DNA of 64,000 nt from Rhodoferax_B ferrireducens_A (GTDB taxonomy: Bacteria > Pseudomonadota > Gammaproteobacteria > Burkholderiales > Burkholderiaceae_C): positions 868,001 through 932,000 of the forward strand of contig NZ_JAVDXT010000001.1 in assembly GCF_031458075.1 (NCBI RefSeq), read 5' to 3'. The stretch's first letter is position 1; every line of letters starts with the position of its first letter. This document shows, in pieces, positions 8,700 to 16,889 of the stretch. A program made the position numbers and the translations under genes. The notes beneath the pieces are model-generated. The model saw only the letters and a list, made by a program, of their open reading frames with translations. It made no database searches and had not been told where the DNA came from.

Positions 8700-11032
8700 T
8701 ATTCCAGGGCTTGCGCCAAAGAGAATCGCAGGGTGGTGCCATGCCCCAGCATGCTGCTCAGCTGGATGCTGCCGCCGTGGCGTTCCACCACGGTGCGCAC
8801 GAACACCAGGCCCAGGCCGATGCCGCGCGGTGCTGAGCGGTCATTCGGCTGCAGGCGTACAAAGTGCTGGAACAGCACCTGCTGTTGCTCAGGCGACAGG
8901 CCTGGCCCAGCATCCGCGATCGATAGCTGCCAACGGCCCTGGTGGTCCTGCACCGTGCATTGCACCTCGGTGTGTTCCGGGCTGTACTTCACCGCATTGC
9001 TGAGCAGATTGCCGATCGCCCGGGTCAGCAAACCGCGGTCCGCTTTACACCAGGCGGATACCTCTGGGGTTTGCAGCTTGAAGGTGATGTGCCGCTGCAC
9101 GGCTTGCGGCCAGACTTCGTCTACCGCTTCATGCAGCAGCTCACCCAGGTCGATGACTTCCAGCCGGTATTCGCTGGACTGGGCACGGGCCAGCTGAACA
9201 AATTCCTCTGCCAGATACAGTGTCTTCTGCGCATGGCGCTCGATGCGCTGCAGCGTCTCCGCAGGCATGGCTGCGTCGGCCTGCATTCTGTGCAGTTCGA
9301 GCAAAGCCAGAATCGACGACTGTGGCGAGCGCATATCGTGCGAGATGAAGCGCAATGCCTCGTCCCGTTGTCGCTCTGCATGCCGGATCGGGCTGATATC
9401 GACCAGGCTGGTGATCCAACCCGTCGCCACGCCATCGGTGTTGAAGCAGGGTGCGCACTTGATCAGCACATCGCGGCCCGCATCGTCTTTGGATTCACCT
9501 GTCCAGATCTGTGCCGTGTCCTGCATTTGCGAGCTGCCGCCGGGGTTTACTTTACGCAGCAACTCGACTAGCTGGTGGTTGGTCGGCTGGTCGACGCCGA
9601 GTAAGCGGAAGTACTGCTGCGCGGCTTGGTTGGCCATCAACACCCGGCCCGTGGGGTCGGTGATGACGGTGGCATCCGGTAGATTGCTCAGAATGTCGCT
9701 GACGAAGCGGTGCAGATTGCGCAGCTGTTCCGACGCGTTCTGCAGCGCCCCGATATGGCGCTCCAAAGGATCGCCCCGGTGCTGGATGGGGCGCATCCGG
9801 GGTAGGTCATGGCGTATTTCCATGCGCTGGAATTCCTCCAGCAGGTACCACATGGCGGCATTCAAGCGGCGCCAGACCCACAAGGGGTAGGCCGATAGCA
9901 GGCCTAGCAGCGCGGCAGCGGGCGCTAACAGAATGCCGCTGTACAGCGCCATCAGCCAGCTTGTGGCAAGTGTGAACAGTACCAACAAGGCATTGGCCAG
10001 TAGCGACGCCGTTGGCGACAGCCACAGTATGGCGAATAGGCCGAGGGCGACAGGCACAGTGCAGAAAATAACGTTCTGCCAAGCGCTAGCCCGCTGCAGT
10101 TTTTGCCCCTCCAGCGCGGCATTCATCAGATTCGCGGAAATCTCTACGCCTGCCATCAATTCCGAATTGCCCGATTGCGGCGTGGCGTAGGCGTCGCCCA
10201 TGCCGGCCGAGGTGGAACCTACCAGCACGAATTTGTTGGTGAAGGTAGTGGCCGGCACCTGCCCCTTGAGTACGTCCACGTAGGACACCTGCTGGAACTG
10301 CCCCGGGGCTCCGACGAACGGAATCTGCACCAGGTGCTCGCGCGTCCAGTCCATTGACTGGGTGTCGCTCGGGCTGGGGGGTGGTTCGGAAGGCAGTGCA
10401 AAACTGCCGGCCCGCAGCACTGCCACGCCAAAGTGGTCCCACCAGCGCGTGCCATCTCCTTCGCGCAGATAGGTCGTGCGCACGATGCCATCGGCATCCA
10501 GTTTGAGGTGGATGTGCCCTATGGCCGCAGCTGCTTTGGCCAGAGCGGGGACGGGCAATATGGGTTTGTAATGGCCTGTGCCGTAGCTGTCTTGCAGTGC
10601 CAGCGGCAGTACGACCTTGCCGCTGCGTTGGATGGCATGGGCCAGCAAAACGTCGTCTGCTGCGTAGACGGGATCTTGCTCGGTAAAAATAAGATCCAAG
10701 CCGATGGCACGCGGCTGGGCCGGGGAAATCTTATCGAGCAGGGCTGCGTGGAAGCCACGCCGCCATGGCCAGCGGCCAATCGCCGCCAGGCTTTTGTCAT
10801 CGATGGTGACCAGCACGATATCGTCGGATACAGACCGCTCTACCAAGCGGGTAGTCTGGTCTTCGATCACCAGGTTTACCCGCTCCAGAGAGTTGCGCCA
10901 GCTCAGGGTGGCGACCACCGACAGCAGTACCAGGGTCAGCAGTCCCCACTCGATCCAACGCTTGCGCAGGCGCCTGGCATCGAGCCCGCTTTCCCGTTGC
11001 AGCGAAACCCAATCGAGCAGGCGGTTATTCAA
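8699..11032 (-). CDS. CHASE2-PAS sensor histidine kinase
   Basis: The protein has 777 residues. The only nearby in-frame start I see is TTG at 11030-11032 with a weak ribosome site, so the start is uncertain. A transmembrane helix lies at about 27-45. An extracytoplasmic CHASE2 domain spans about 50-305 (VLVTIDDKSLAAIGRWPW is typical), followed by three closely spaced transmembrane helices at about 318-388. A PAS domain (about 440-550) comes next, then HisKA with phospho-acceptor His565 in RFISHDMRSP, and HATPase_c to the C-terminus (NLLSNAVKYSP, GIGLGLVFVRTVVERHGG). It is the last gene of an operon with the response regulator and the LysM-FecR protein and converges on the surface-protein operon, so it probably senses an envelope state and controls that operon. 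The signal is unknown. Confidence 0.9.
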   Translation of the reverse strand: MNNRLLDWVSLQRESGLDARRLRKRWIEWGLLTLVLLSVVATLSWRNSLERVNLVIEDQTTRLVERSVSDDIVLVTIDDKSLAAIGRWPWRRGFHAALLDKISPAQPRAIGLDLIFTEQDPVYAADDVLLAHAIQRSGKVVLPLALQDSYGTGHYKPILPVPALAKAAAAIGHIHLKLDADGIVRTTYLREGDGTRWWDHFGVAVLRAGSFALPSEPPPSPSDTQSMDWTREHLVQIPFVGAPGQFQQVSYVDVLKGQVPATTFTNKFVLVGSTSAGMGDAYATPQSGNSELMAGVEISANLMNAALEGQKLQRASAWQNVIFCTVPVALGLFAILWLSPTASLLANALLVLFTLATSWLMALYSGILLAPAAALLGLLSAYPLWVWRRLNAAMWYLLEEFQRMEIRHDLPRMRPIQHRGDPLERHIGALQNASEQLRNLHRFVSDILSNLPDATVITDPTGRVLMANQAAQQYFRLLGVDQPTNHQLVELLRKVNPGGSSQMQDTAQIWTGESKDDAGRDVLIKCAPCFNTDGVATGWITSLVDISPIRHAERQRDEALRFISHDMRSPQSSILALLELHRMQADAAMPAETLQRIERHAQKTLYLAEEFVQLARAQSSEYRLEVIDLGELLHEAVDEVWPQAVQRHITFKLQTPEVSAWCKADRGLLTRAIGNLLSNAVKYSPEHTEVQCTVQDHQGRWQLSIADAGPGLSPEQQQVLFQHFVRLQPNDRSAPRGIGLGLVFVRTVVERHGGSIQLSSMLGHGTTLRFSLAQALE

Positions 11033-11063
11033 GCGCAGTCTCTGGCGTTGAGTGCCATATGCA

Positions 11064-12767
11064 TCATGGCTTGCCTGGACGCAGAGGCGTGCCGTCGGAG
11101 CTGACTACCGGCTGCTGGTCCGAGGCCATCAGACGGCCCGGCACCATGACCGACTGGGCGGCGGTAAATGCACCGCCCCGGCCTTCCTGGTCGAGTTGTT
11201 GCAGGCGTACGTAGTACACACCGGCGGGCGGCAGTGGCCGGACATACTGTGAGGTGTCCACCACGCTATCGTCCAGCAGATTGTTGAATGCGATGTCGTG
11301 GGCGAGTTGCACGCGGTAGCGCAGGCCCTGGGTTTGGCTAGTACCCCATTGCACCGACAGCAGGCTGGCGCCGTCGGCGTGGATGCTGGGGGTGGGCGGC
11401 TTGGGGGGAATGGGCAGCAGCGTAAAACTGGCGGGCTTGCTGTACGGGCCCTGGTCACGGGCCCCGTCTGGCGTGCTTTTTACAGACGCCACGCGCCAAA
11501 AATAGGCACCTGGCGCCAGGTCGTGGGCGGTATGGCTGCAGGCGGGCAGATAGGACAGGTCTGCGGCCAGATTCTGAAAGCCCTGGTCATGTGCCAGTTG
11601 CAAGTGGTAGCCCTGCACACCCGGGTTCTCGGTGCAGCGCACGTCTACCGCGGTAGTGAACAGCTGGCTGCCTTGCTGAGGCTGTTGCATGAAGGGCGCT
11701 TCAGGGCGGGCTTTCACCCGGATGGGGCGCACTGCCTCGCGGCCCACAATGCCTTGCGGGTCCACCGGGCGCACAGCCAGCTGGTAGTCGCCATCGTCCA
11801 GGCCGGTAAAGCGGACCAGCGCTGGCGCGAAGCTGCCGTAGCGCAGCACCTGGTTGAACGTGTTGTCGGAGGCAATCATCACCTGGTAGGACGTTGCCTG
11901 GGTGCTGCCAGGCAGAGGTAGCTCGATGAAAGACACGTCCTCCAGCACCGAGGGAATCTGCGACAGGTCGGGTGCGGGCAGCAGCGGGGCGATGGTAAAT
12001 TGGCCGTCCGCCGTCCCCAGGCGGCTGCCTTCGCCCGCATGTACCAGGGCATGCGGGCCTGGCTTGTGCGATGCCAGCGCGCTGACCTGTACCGCGCCTT
12101 CTCGCACATCGTTGAGGAAGGCGCCGTTGTCGCCAATTGCAACGCCAAAATCGGTGCCCCGCACACCGCCGACGGCATGGGGCGTGCGTATTTCAAAGCG
12201 GCTGTTGGCCGACGGTAGCGGAACCACCTTGGATTCCACCCGGCCGCGGTCCAGCTGGATGGTGGCCTGGATGTCTTTCGACGCCGGCGCGTACAGCACC
12301 TCGCTGAGCTGCACTTGGGTATTGGCCGGTAAGCGGATGGTCGAGCCATCGGCCAGCTGCAGGGTGACGAAACCTTGCTCGCCCACCGTTAGCTGGCTGC
12401 CCTGCGGCAACTGCTGGCCCTTCTGCAGTGGTAGCTCTTTGGCCTGGCCGGGCAGGGCGGCATGCGCGTCGCCTATGGCATGCAGGATGGTCACCAGGGC
12501 CGGTTGCGGGCGCAGCAGATGCACGGGAATCATCAGCAAGGTTCCCGGCAGCAGGCGCAGCGGATTGCGCACCTTGTTGGCCAGTTGTATCTGTTTCCAT
12601 TGTTCGGGCTTATGCAGCAGGCGTTTGGCCAGCCCATACAGGTTCTCGCCGGGTTGCAAGGTGTAGCTGATGTTTTGCGCATGCGCCGCGGGCGCCGCGC
12701 CCAGCAGTGCTGCCGCCACGGCGATGCTGGCTTGCAGCGGCAGCCGTGTAAGAGGCGCGAAGCTCAT
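11064..12767 (-). CDS. Periplasmic LysM-FecR domain protein
   Basis: The protein has 567 residues. A signal peptide ends near residue 30 (AAPAAHA). A LysM peptidoglycan-binding module covers about 35-82 (YTLQPGENLYGLAKRLL). A FecR-type domain covers about 115-230 (GSQLTVGEQGFVTLQLADGS, TPHAVGGVRGTDFGVA), and fibronectin-III-like repeats follow (SYQVMIASDNTFNQV, GYHLQLAHDQGF, RYRVQLAHDIAFNN). The ATG overlaps the TGA of the response-regulator gene by 4 bases, so the two are translationally coupled; the kinase follows after 31 bases. FecR domains usually relay envelope signals. Here the protein probably holds a signal complex at the wall near the CHASE2 domain of the kinase, which is inference from operon structure. 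Confidence 0.88.
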   Translation of the reverse strand: MSFAPLTRLPLQASIAVAAALLGAAPAAHAQNISYTLQPGENLYGLAKRLLHKPEQWKQIQLANKVRNPLRLLPGTLLMIPVHLLRPQPALVTILHAIGDAHAALPGQAKELPLQKGQQLPQGSQLTVGEQGFVTLQLADGSTIRLPANTQVQLSEVLYAPASKDIQATIQLDRGRVESKVVPLPSANSRFEIRTPHAVGGVRGTDFGVAIGDNGAFLNDVREGAVQVSALASHKPGPHALVHAGEGSRLGTADGQFTIAPLLPAPDLSQIPSVLEDVSFIELPLPGSTQATSYQVMIASDNTFNQVLRYGSFAPALVRFTGLDDGDYQLAVRPVDPQGIVGREAVRPIRVKARPEAPFMQQPQQGSQLFTTAVDVRCTENPGVQGYHLQLAHDQGFQNLAADLSYLPACSHTAHDLAPGAYFWRVASVKSTPDGARDQGPYSKPASFTLLPIPPKPPTPSIHADGASLLSVQWGTSQTQGLRYRVQLAHDIAFNNLLDDSVVDTSQYVRPLPPAGVYYVRLQQLDQEGRGGAFTAAQSVMVPGRLMASDQQPVVSSDGTPLRPGKP

Positions 12768-13492
12768 TCTGAATGCTGCAAGGCGTTGGCTCCCGTGGCT
12801 GGGGTCACCTGGGACACCTCTTCGAGCCGGTAGCCGTGGTTGTAGACCGACATCAGCCGGTAGCCGTTTTCAGCGCGCAAGCCCAGTTTGCTGCGCACGT
12901 GGGAGAAGTAGACGTCCAGCGAGCGCGAGGACACATCGGCACTCTGGCCCCACAGGGCTTCGATCAGGTAGCCGCGCGACATCAGCTTGCCGAGGTTGTT
13001 GAACATGGTGAGTGCCAGATCGAATTCCTTGTTTTTGAGTGCCACCGGTTCTCCAGCCGCCCAGACATTGCGTTGCGTGGTATGGAAACGATAGCGCCCA
13101 AATATGACTTCTTCGGTGGCGCGCATATGGCCGCCGCGGCGCAATAGCGCGGCGATGCGCGCGCGCAGCTCGACCACGCGGTTCGACTTGACCATGTAGT
13201 CGTCGGCACCGCATGTGAGGCCGGTCACGATGTCGCGCTCATCGCTGCGGTTGGTCAGCATCAGTATCGGCACCGCCGAAGCCACGCGCTCACGCACTTT
13301 GCGAATGATGTCTGTGCCGGCAATATCCGGCAGCTCCCAGTCGATGATCAGCAGGTCGAAAGTTTCTTTGGCGATGGCGCGCAGAAAGCTCTCGCCGTCA
13401 GCCAGGGCGTGGCAGTCGTGCCCCATGGCCGCAATCACGGCATGGATCAGGTCCAGTTGGGCGAGGTCATCATCAACGACAGCTATGCGCAT
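12764..13492 (-). CDS. OmpR/PhoB-type response regulator
   Basis: The product has 242 residues from ATG 13490-13492 (MRIAVVDDDLAQ), which has an AAGGA about seven bases upstream; the frame stays open a further 18 codons but lacks a better start. The receiver domain has the acidic pair Asp7-Asp8, phospho-acceptor Asp51 in IIDWELPD, Thr80 and Lys102. A winged-helix DNA-binding domain follows (about 130-230). It is the first gene of a three-gene operon with the LysM-FecR protein and the CHASE2 kinase, its likely partner. The likely target is the convergent surface-protein operon; no binding site can be named from this window. Confidence 0.92.
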   Translation of the reverse strand: MRIAVVDDDLAQLDLIHAVIAAMGHDCHALADGESFLRAIAKETFDLLIIDWELPDIAGTDIIRKVRERVASAVPILMLTNRSDERDIVTGLTCGADDYMVKSNRVVELRARIAALLRRGGHMRATEEVIFGRYRFHTTQRNVWAAGEPVALKNKEFDLALTMFNNLGKLMSRGYLIEALWGQSADVSSRSLDVYFSHVRSKLGLRAENGYRLMSVYNHGYRLEEVSQVTPATGANALQHSE

Positions 13493-13657
13493 TGGTACAT
13501 CCTTGGCGGCCAGAATTTTTGCACGGACCCAGTCGTCCGGCGACACGGGGCCGAGATTGTAAATTTCTGCAAAAGCAAAATTCTGGCCACTCTAGTCGGG
13601 ACCTGTGCCTTTTGCCAACCAGTTAACGTTTGGATAACAAAGTGCAGCCCGCCAATG

Positions 13658-13692
13658 AAAAAACCCCTTGATCCAAAAGAATCAAGGGGTTT
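13658..13692 (-). terminator. Rho-independent terminator of tRNA-Leu
   Basis: A perfect 12-bp stem, AAACCCCTTGAT (13661-13672) with ATCAAGGGGTTT (13681-13692), encloses an 8-base loop. Read on the minus strand it is followed by a run of T, just downstream of the tRNA gene. Confidence 0.85.
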
Positions 13693-13699
13693 CAGGATG

Positions 13700-13784
13700 T
13701 GGTGCCCGGGGCCGGAATCGAACCGGCACGCCTTGCGGCGGGGGATTTTGAGTCCCCTGCGTCTACCAATTTCACCACCCGGGC
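13700..13784 (-). tRNA. tRNA-Leu (anticodon CAA)
   Basis: This is an 85-nt minus-strand gene. Acceptor arm GCCCGGG pairs with CCCGGGC before an encoded CCA (13700-13702 complement). The anticodon loop reads CTCAAAA in a GGGGA/TCCCC stem, giving anticodon CAA. A long variable arm (class II) and GGTTCGATTCC in the T arm complete a leucine tRNA. A strong terminator follows. No integrated element is visible at its 3' end. Confidence 0.95.
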
Positions 13785-13825
13785 ATGTGCAGAAGCAAGA
13801 CCGATATTATGGCACAGTGTGGGGT

Positions 13826-14728
13826 ATGAAATATCCAACGATTGAAGATGTCATCGGAAAAACGCCGATGGTGGCGCTGCAGCGCATCGGTGCAGCCGAC
13901 AACGCCCAGCGCAGCAATGTGGTGCTGGCCAAGCTGGAGGGCAACAACCCTGCCGGGTCGGTGAAAGACCGGCCCGCCTTGTCGATGATCCAGCGCGCGC
14001 AGGAGCGTGGCGACATCCGGCCCGGCGACACCTTGATCGAAGCCACCTCGGGCAATACCGGCATCGCGCTGGCCATGGCCGCGGCCGTCAAGGGCTACCG
14101 CATGGTGTTGATCATGCCGGAGGACTTGTCTATCGAACGCGCCCAGACCATGAAGGCCTTTGGCGCCGAGCTGATCCTAACGCCCAAGAGCGGCGGCATG
14201 GAATACGCGCGTGACTTGGCCGAGCAGATGCAGCGCGAAGGCAAGGGCCGGGTGCTCGACCAGTTCGCCAACCCCGACAACCCTCGCATCCATTACGAGA
14301 CCACCGGCCCCGAGATCTGGGCCGACACCAAGGGCCGGGTCACGCATTTCGTTAGCGCCATGGGCACGACCGGCACCATCACCGGCGTGTCGCGCTTCCT
14401 GAAAGAAAAGAACCCCGCCATCCGCATCATCGGCGCCCAGCCCAGCGAAGGCTCGCGCATCCCCGGCATTCGCAAATGGCCGGAGGCCTATCTGCCGAAG
14501 ATTTACGACCCTACGAATGTGGACGAGCTGGTCTACGTCAGCCAGGACGATGCCGAAGAAATGTGCCGCCGCATGGCGCGCGAAGAGGGCATTTTTGCCG
14601 GCATCTCTGCCGCCGGCGCCTGCTGGGTGGCGCAGCAGATTGCCCAGCGCGAAAGCAATGCCACCGTGGTGTTTGTCGTCTGCGACCGGGGCGACCGGTA
14701 CCTGTCCACGGGCGTGTTTCCGGCCTGA
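13826..14728 (+). CDS. cysM: Cysteine synthase B (O-acetylserine/thiosulfate sulfhydrylase)
   Basis: The product has 300 residues, starting at ATG 13826 (MKYPTIEDVIGKTPMV); the frame is open further upstream through the tRNA region but that part is not coding. It is a fold-type II PLP enzyme. The PLP lysine lies in NPAGSVKDRPA, the substrate loop is EATSGNTGIA, and the phosphate-binding glycine loop is MGTTGTITG. The length and the KWPEAYLP and CDRGDRYLSTG segments fit CysM rather than CysK. It makes L-cysteine from O-acetylserine with sulfide or thiosulfate in the cytoplasm. A TusA-like sulfur carrier gene is nearby (15388). Confidence 0.93.
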   Translation: MKYPTIEDVIGKTPMVALQRIGAADNAQRSNVVLAKLEGNNPAGSVKDRPALSMIQRAQERGDIRPGDTLIEATSGNTGIALAMAAAVKGYRMVLIMPEDLSIERAQTMKAFGAELILTPKSGGMEYARDLAEQMQREGKGRVLDQFANPDNPRIHYETTGPEIWADTKGRVTHFVSAMGTTGTITGVSRFLKEKNPAIRIIGAQPSEGSRIPGIRKWPEAYLPKIYDPTNVDELVYVSQDDAEEMCRRMAREEGIFAGISAAGACWVAQQIAQRESNATVVFVVCDRGDRYLSTGVFPA

Positions 14729-14750
14729 GTCGGTAGCCGGAAATTGATGA

Positions 14751-14804
14751 AGAATAGGCCGCTGGCGCTTATTTCGTCTGCGCTGGCTGCTATGTTTTCT
14801 ATAG
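14751..14804 (-). repeat. Dispersed palindromic repeat, copy 1
   Basis: A copy of the AGCTGCTGGCGCA-type element on the minus strand: AATAGGCCGCTGGCGC, then TGCGCTGGCTGCTAT, ending CTATAG. It lies between cysM and the NUDIX gene. Confidence 0.7.
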
Positions 14805-14825
14805 TTTTGATGGGTAACCCAAGCC

Positions 14826-15347
14826 ATGGCCACTGAGTTCAAATTCTGTCCGCAGTGCGCCACCGCGCTGGTCTGGATCAGCCAGGAAGAAGACGGCGGC
14901 CCCAAGCAGCGCCTGCGTTGCCCGGCCTGCGACTTCACCCACTGGAACAACCCCACGCCGGTGCTGGCCGCCATCGTCGAATACGGTGGGCAGATTCTGC
15001 TGGCGCGCAACGCGGCCTGGACCTCTGAGATCTACGCGCTGATCACCGGTTTCATGGAGGCCGGCGAAACGCCCGAGGAAGGCATTGCCCGCGAGATTCT
15101 GGAAGAAACCAACCTCAGGGCTTCAAAGCTGGAGTTGATCGGCGTGTACGACTTCCAGCGCATGAACCAGCTGCTGATCGTCTACCACGCGGTCGCGCAT
15201 GGCGAGGTGCGTTTGTCGCCCGAGCTGGTGGACTACCGGCTGTACAACTTCGAAGATGTGAAATGCTGGCCCGCCGGCACCGGCTACGGGCTGGCGGAGT
15301 TTTTGAGGCGGCGCGGCTATGAGCCGCAGTTCCGCGATCTGGCCTAG
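14826..15347 (+). CDS. Zinc-ribbon NUDIX hydrolase
   Basis: The product has 173 residues. An N-terminal zinc ribbon has the four cysteines of CPQC and CPAC (about residues 8-37). The NUDIX domain has a box GFMEAGETPEEGIAREILEE (about 79-98) that matches the Mg-binding signature apart from Asn in place of the last Gly. The ribbon-NUDIX order resembles NudC-like NAD/nucleotide pyrophosphohydrolases but the protein is shorter, so the substrate is uncertain. It sits directly after a palindromic repeat and is followed after 40 bases by the TusA-like gene. Confidence 0.88.
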   Translation: MATEFKFCPQCATALVWISQEEDGGPKQRLRCPACDFTHWNNPTPVLAAIVEYGGQILLARNAAWTSEIYALITGFMEAGETPEEGIAREILEETNLRASKLELIGVYDFQRMNQLLIVYHAVAHGEVRLSPELVDYRLYNFEDVKCWPAGTGYGLAEFLRRRGYEPQFRDLA

Positions 15348-15387
15348 CGCGCACTAAAATCAGCCTCTACCCAAGGACCACCGCCCC

Positions 15388-15615
15388 ATGCAGACAGACA
15401 AAGAAATCGACACGCGCGGCCTGAACTGCCCGCTGCCCATCCTCAAGGCCAAGAAGGCGCTGACCGATATGCAAAGCGGCCAGTTGCTCAAGGTGGTGTC
15501 TACCGATGCGGGTTCGGTGCGTGACTTCCAGGCCTTTGCCAAGCAGACCGGCAACGAGCTGGTGGAGCAGGAGACGGCGGGCAAGGACTTCATCCACGTC
15601 CTGCGCCGCCGGTAA
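15388..15615 (+). CDS. TusA-family sulfur carrier protein
   Basis: The product has 75 residues. Its signature DTRGLNCPLPILKAKKAL carries the sulfur-carrying Cys14 in the CPxP motif, and the beta-alpha-beta layout fits SirA/TusA proteins. The role is persulfide sulfur transfer in the cytoplasm, for tRNA thiolation or other sulfur traffic; the exact partner is unknown. It converges with the GlpQ-like gene after 12 bases. cysM lies upstream, so this corner has a sulfur theme. Confidence 0.88.
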   Translation: MQTDKEIDTRGLNCPLPILKAKKALTDMQSGQLLKVVSTDAGSVRDFQAFAKQTGNELVEQETAGKDFIHVLRRR

Positions 15616-15627
15616 AAACGCCGGGTC

Positions 15628-16812
15628 TTATTTGACCAGTGCGTTGCGGGCCGCCAGCGCGGTGTCCGTGAAGTCGGTGAACACGCCGTCCACCCCCGCT
15701 TTGTAGAACGCCGTGTACTCGTTCTTGCCGTCCTTCTGGTAGTCGCTGGCCAGGCGGCGCGACTCGTTGCGGAAGGTGAAGGGGTGCACAAACAAGCCGG
15801 CCTTGTGTGCGTCGGCCACCAGGCTGGTCGGGGCCATGGAGCTGGCATCGGCATCGTTGATCTTGCCGTCGCCATTCACGTCCACCGGCTTGCCATCGGC
15901 GCCCATCGTGCCCTTGATGCTGATGATGAAGCGCTTCCAGGGGCCGATGCCGTCGGCATAGGTCTTGATCTGCGCCAGGCCGGCCGGCGTCACCATGGCG
16001 TCAAAGTTGCGCTTGTCGCCCACCAGGGTCCAGTCATACGGCCGGTCGCTGGGCAGCTTGAAGGTGACCTTGCCCGTGGCCAGATCCACGCTGTCGCCGT
16101 CGATCAGCTGCACCAAGCGGGTCTGCAAGCCCTTGTTTTTCATGTACTGCAAGCTGCCGGGTTCGAAGGACTGCACGTAGATCGGTGCGGTCTTGCTGTC
16201 CCAGCCGGCGGCGCGGATGTGGGCGATGACCTTGTCTTCCATCGGCAAGCCCAGCGCGGCGAAGTAGCTGGGGTTCTTGGTTTCGGGGTAGATGGCGATG
16301 GTCCGGCCGGTTTCCGTGGACTTGGCTTTGGCCAGGTCGATCACCTGCTGGAAGGTGGGGATGCGGAACTTGCCGTTGAACTGCTGCGGGCGTTCTGCGT
16401 CGGTGGAGATGGCGCCCAGGGTCTGGATTTCGGCCAGCGTGAAGTCTTCGCTGAACCAGCCGGTTTGCGTCTCGCCGTCGACCTGGGTGGTCTTCTTGCG
16501 GGCTGCGAATTCGGGGTGTTGCGCCACATCGGTGCTGATCGCCAGGTTCGGGTCGTGGCGGGTGATGAGCTGGCCGTCCTTGGTCACCACAATGTCCATC
16601 TCGATCACGTCGGCGCCCAGCTCGATGGCGCGGCTGTAGGCTTCCAGGGTTTCTTCAGGCAGGTAGCCCGAAGCACCACGGTGGGCCACCACCAGCGGCA
16701 GCTGGCCGTTCAAGGTGGGAAACGCGCCGTACTGGCTGGGAACGGAAGCACAGGCTGCCAAGCCAGCGGCAATGGCAGAGCACAAGAGGGAACGGGCCAG
16801 GATAGGGCGCAT
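15628..16812 (-). CDS. Glycerophosphodiester phosphodiesterase, GlpQ-like lipoprotein
   Basis: The product has 394 residues from ATG 16810-16812, which has GGAG six bases upstream; another ATG at 16824 lies in frame. The lipobox LAAC gives an acylated Cys21. The GDPD core shows VVAHRGASGYLPEETLEAY, EMDIVVTKDG and HDPNLAIS, including the catalytic His and the metal-binding Glu/Asp residues. The length and lipobox resemble periplasmic GlpQ, which hydrolyses glycerophosphodiesters to glycerol-3-phosphate and an alcohol. It is followed by a convergent TusA-like gene. A calcium-binding-like DVNGDGKINDADA loop near residue 320 is an interesting addition and could be an EF-hand/dockerin-type loop. 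Confidence 0.88.
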   Translation of the reverse strand: MRPILARSLLCSAIAAGLAACASVPSQYGAFPTLNGQLPLVVAHRGASGYLPEETLEAYSRAIELGADVIEMDIVVTKDGQLITRHDPNLAISTDVAQHPEFAARKKTTQVDGETQTGWFSEDFTLAEIQTLGAISTDAERPQQFNGKFRIPTFQQVIDLAKAKSTETGRTIAIYPETKNPSYFAALGLPMEDKVIAHIRAAGWDSKTAPIYVQSFEPGSLQYMKNKGLQTRLVQLIDGDSVDLATGKVTFKLPSDRPYDWTLVGDKRNFDAMVTPAGLAQIKTYADGIGPWKRFIISIKGTMGADGKPVDVNGDGKINDADASSMAPTSLVADAHKAGLFVHPFTFRNESRRLASDYQKDGKNEYTAFYKAGVDGVFTDFTDTALAARNALVK

Positions 16813-16889
16813 GCAAAACTCCATGGTAAAGCCGCCCATGCTAGCCAGCGATTGTGACGCCGGTGCGTCACCGCAGGCCCGTGCGGTTT

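Noticed and set aside
13658..13826. tRNA-Leu as an attachment site for an integrated island
   Set aside because: No direct repeat of the tRNA 3' end and no integrase gene are visible near it.
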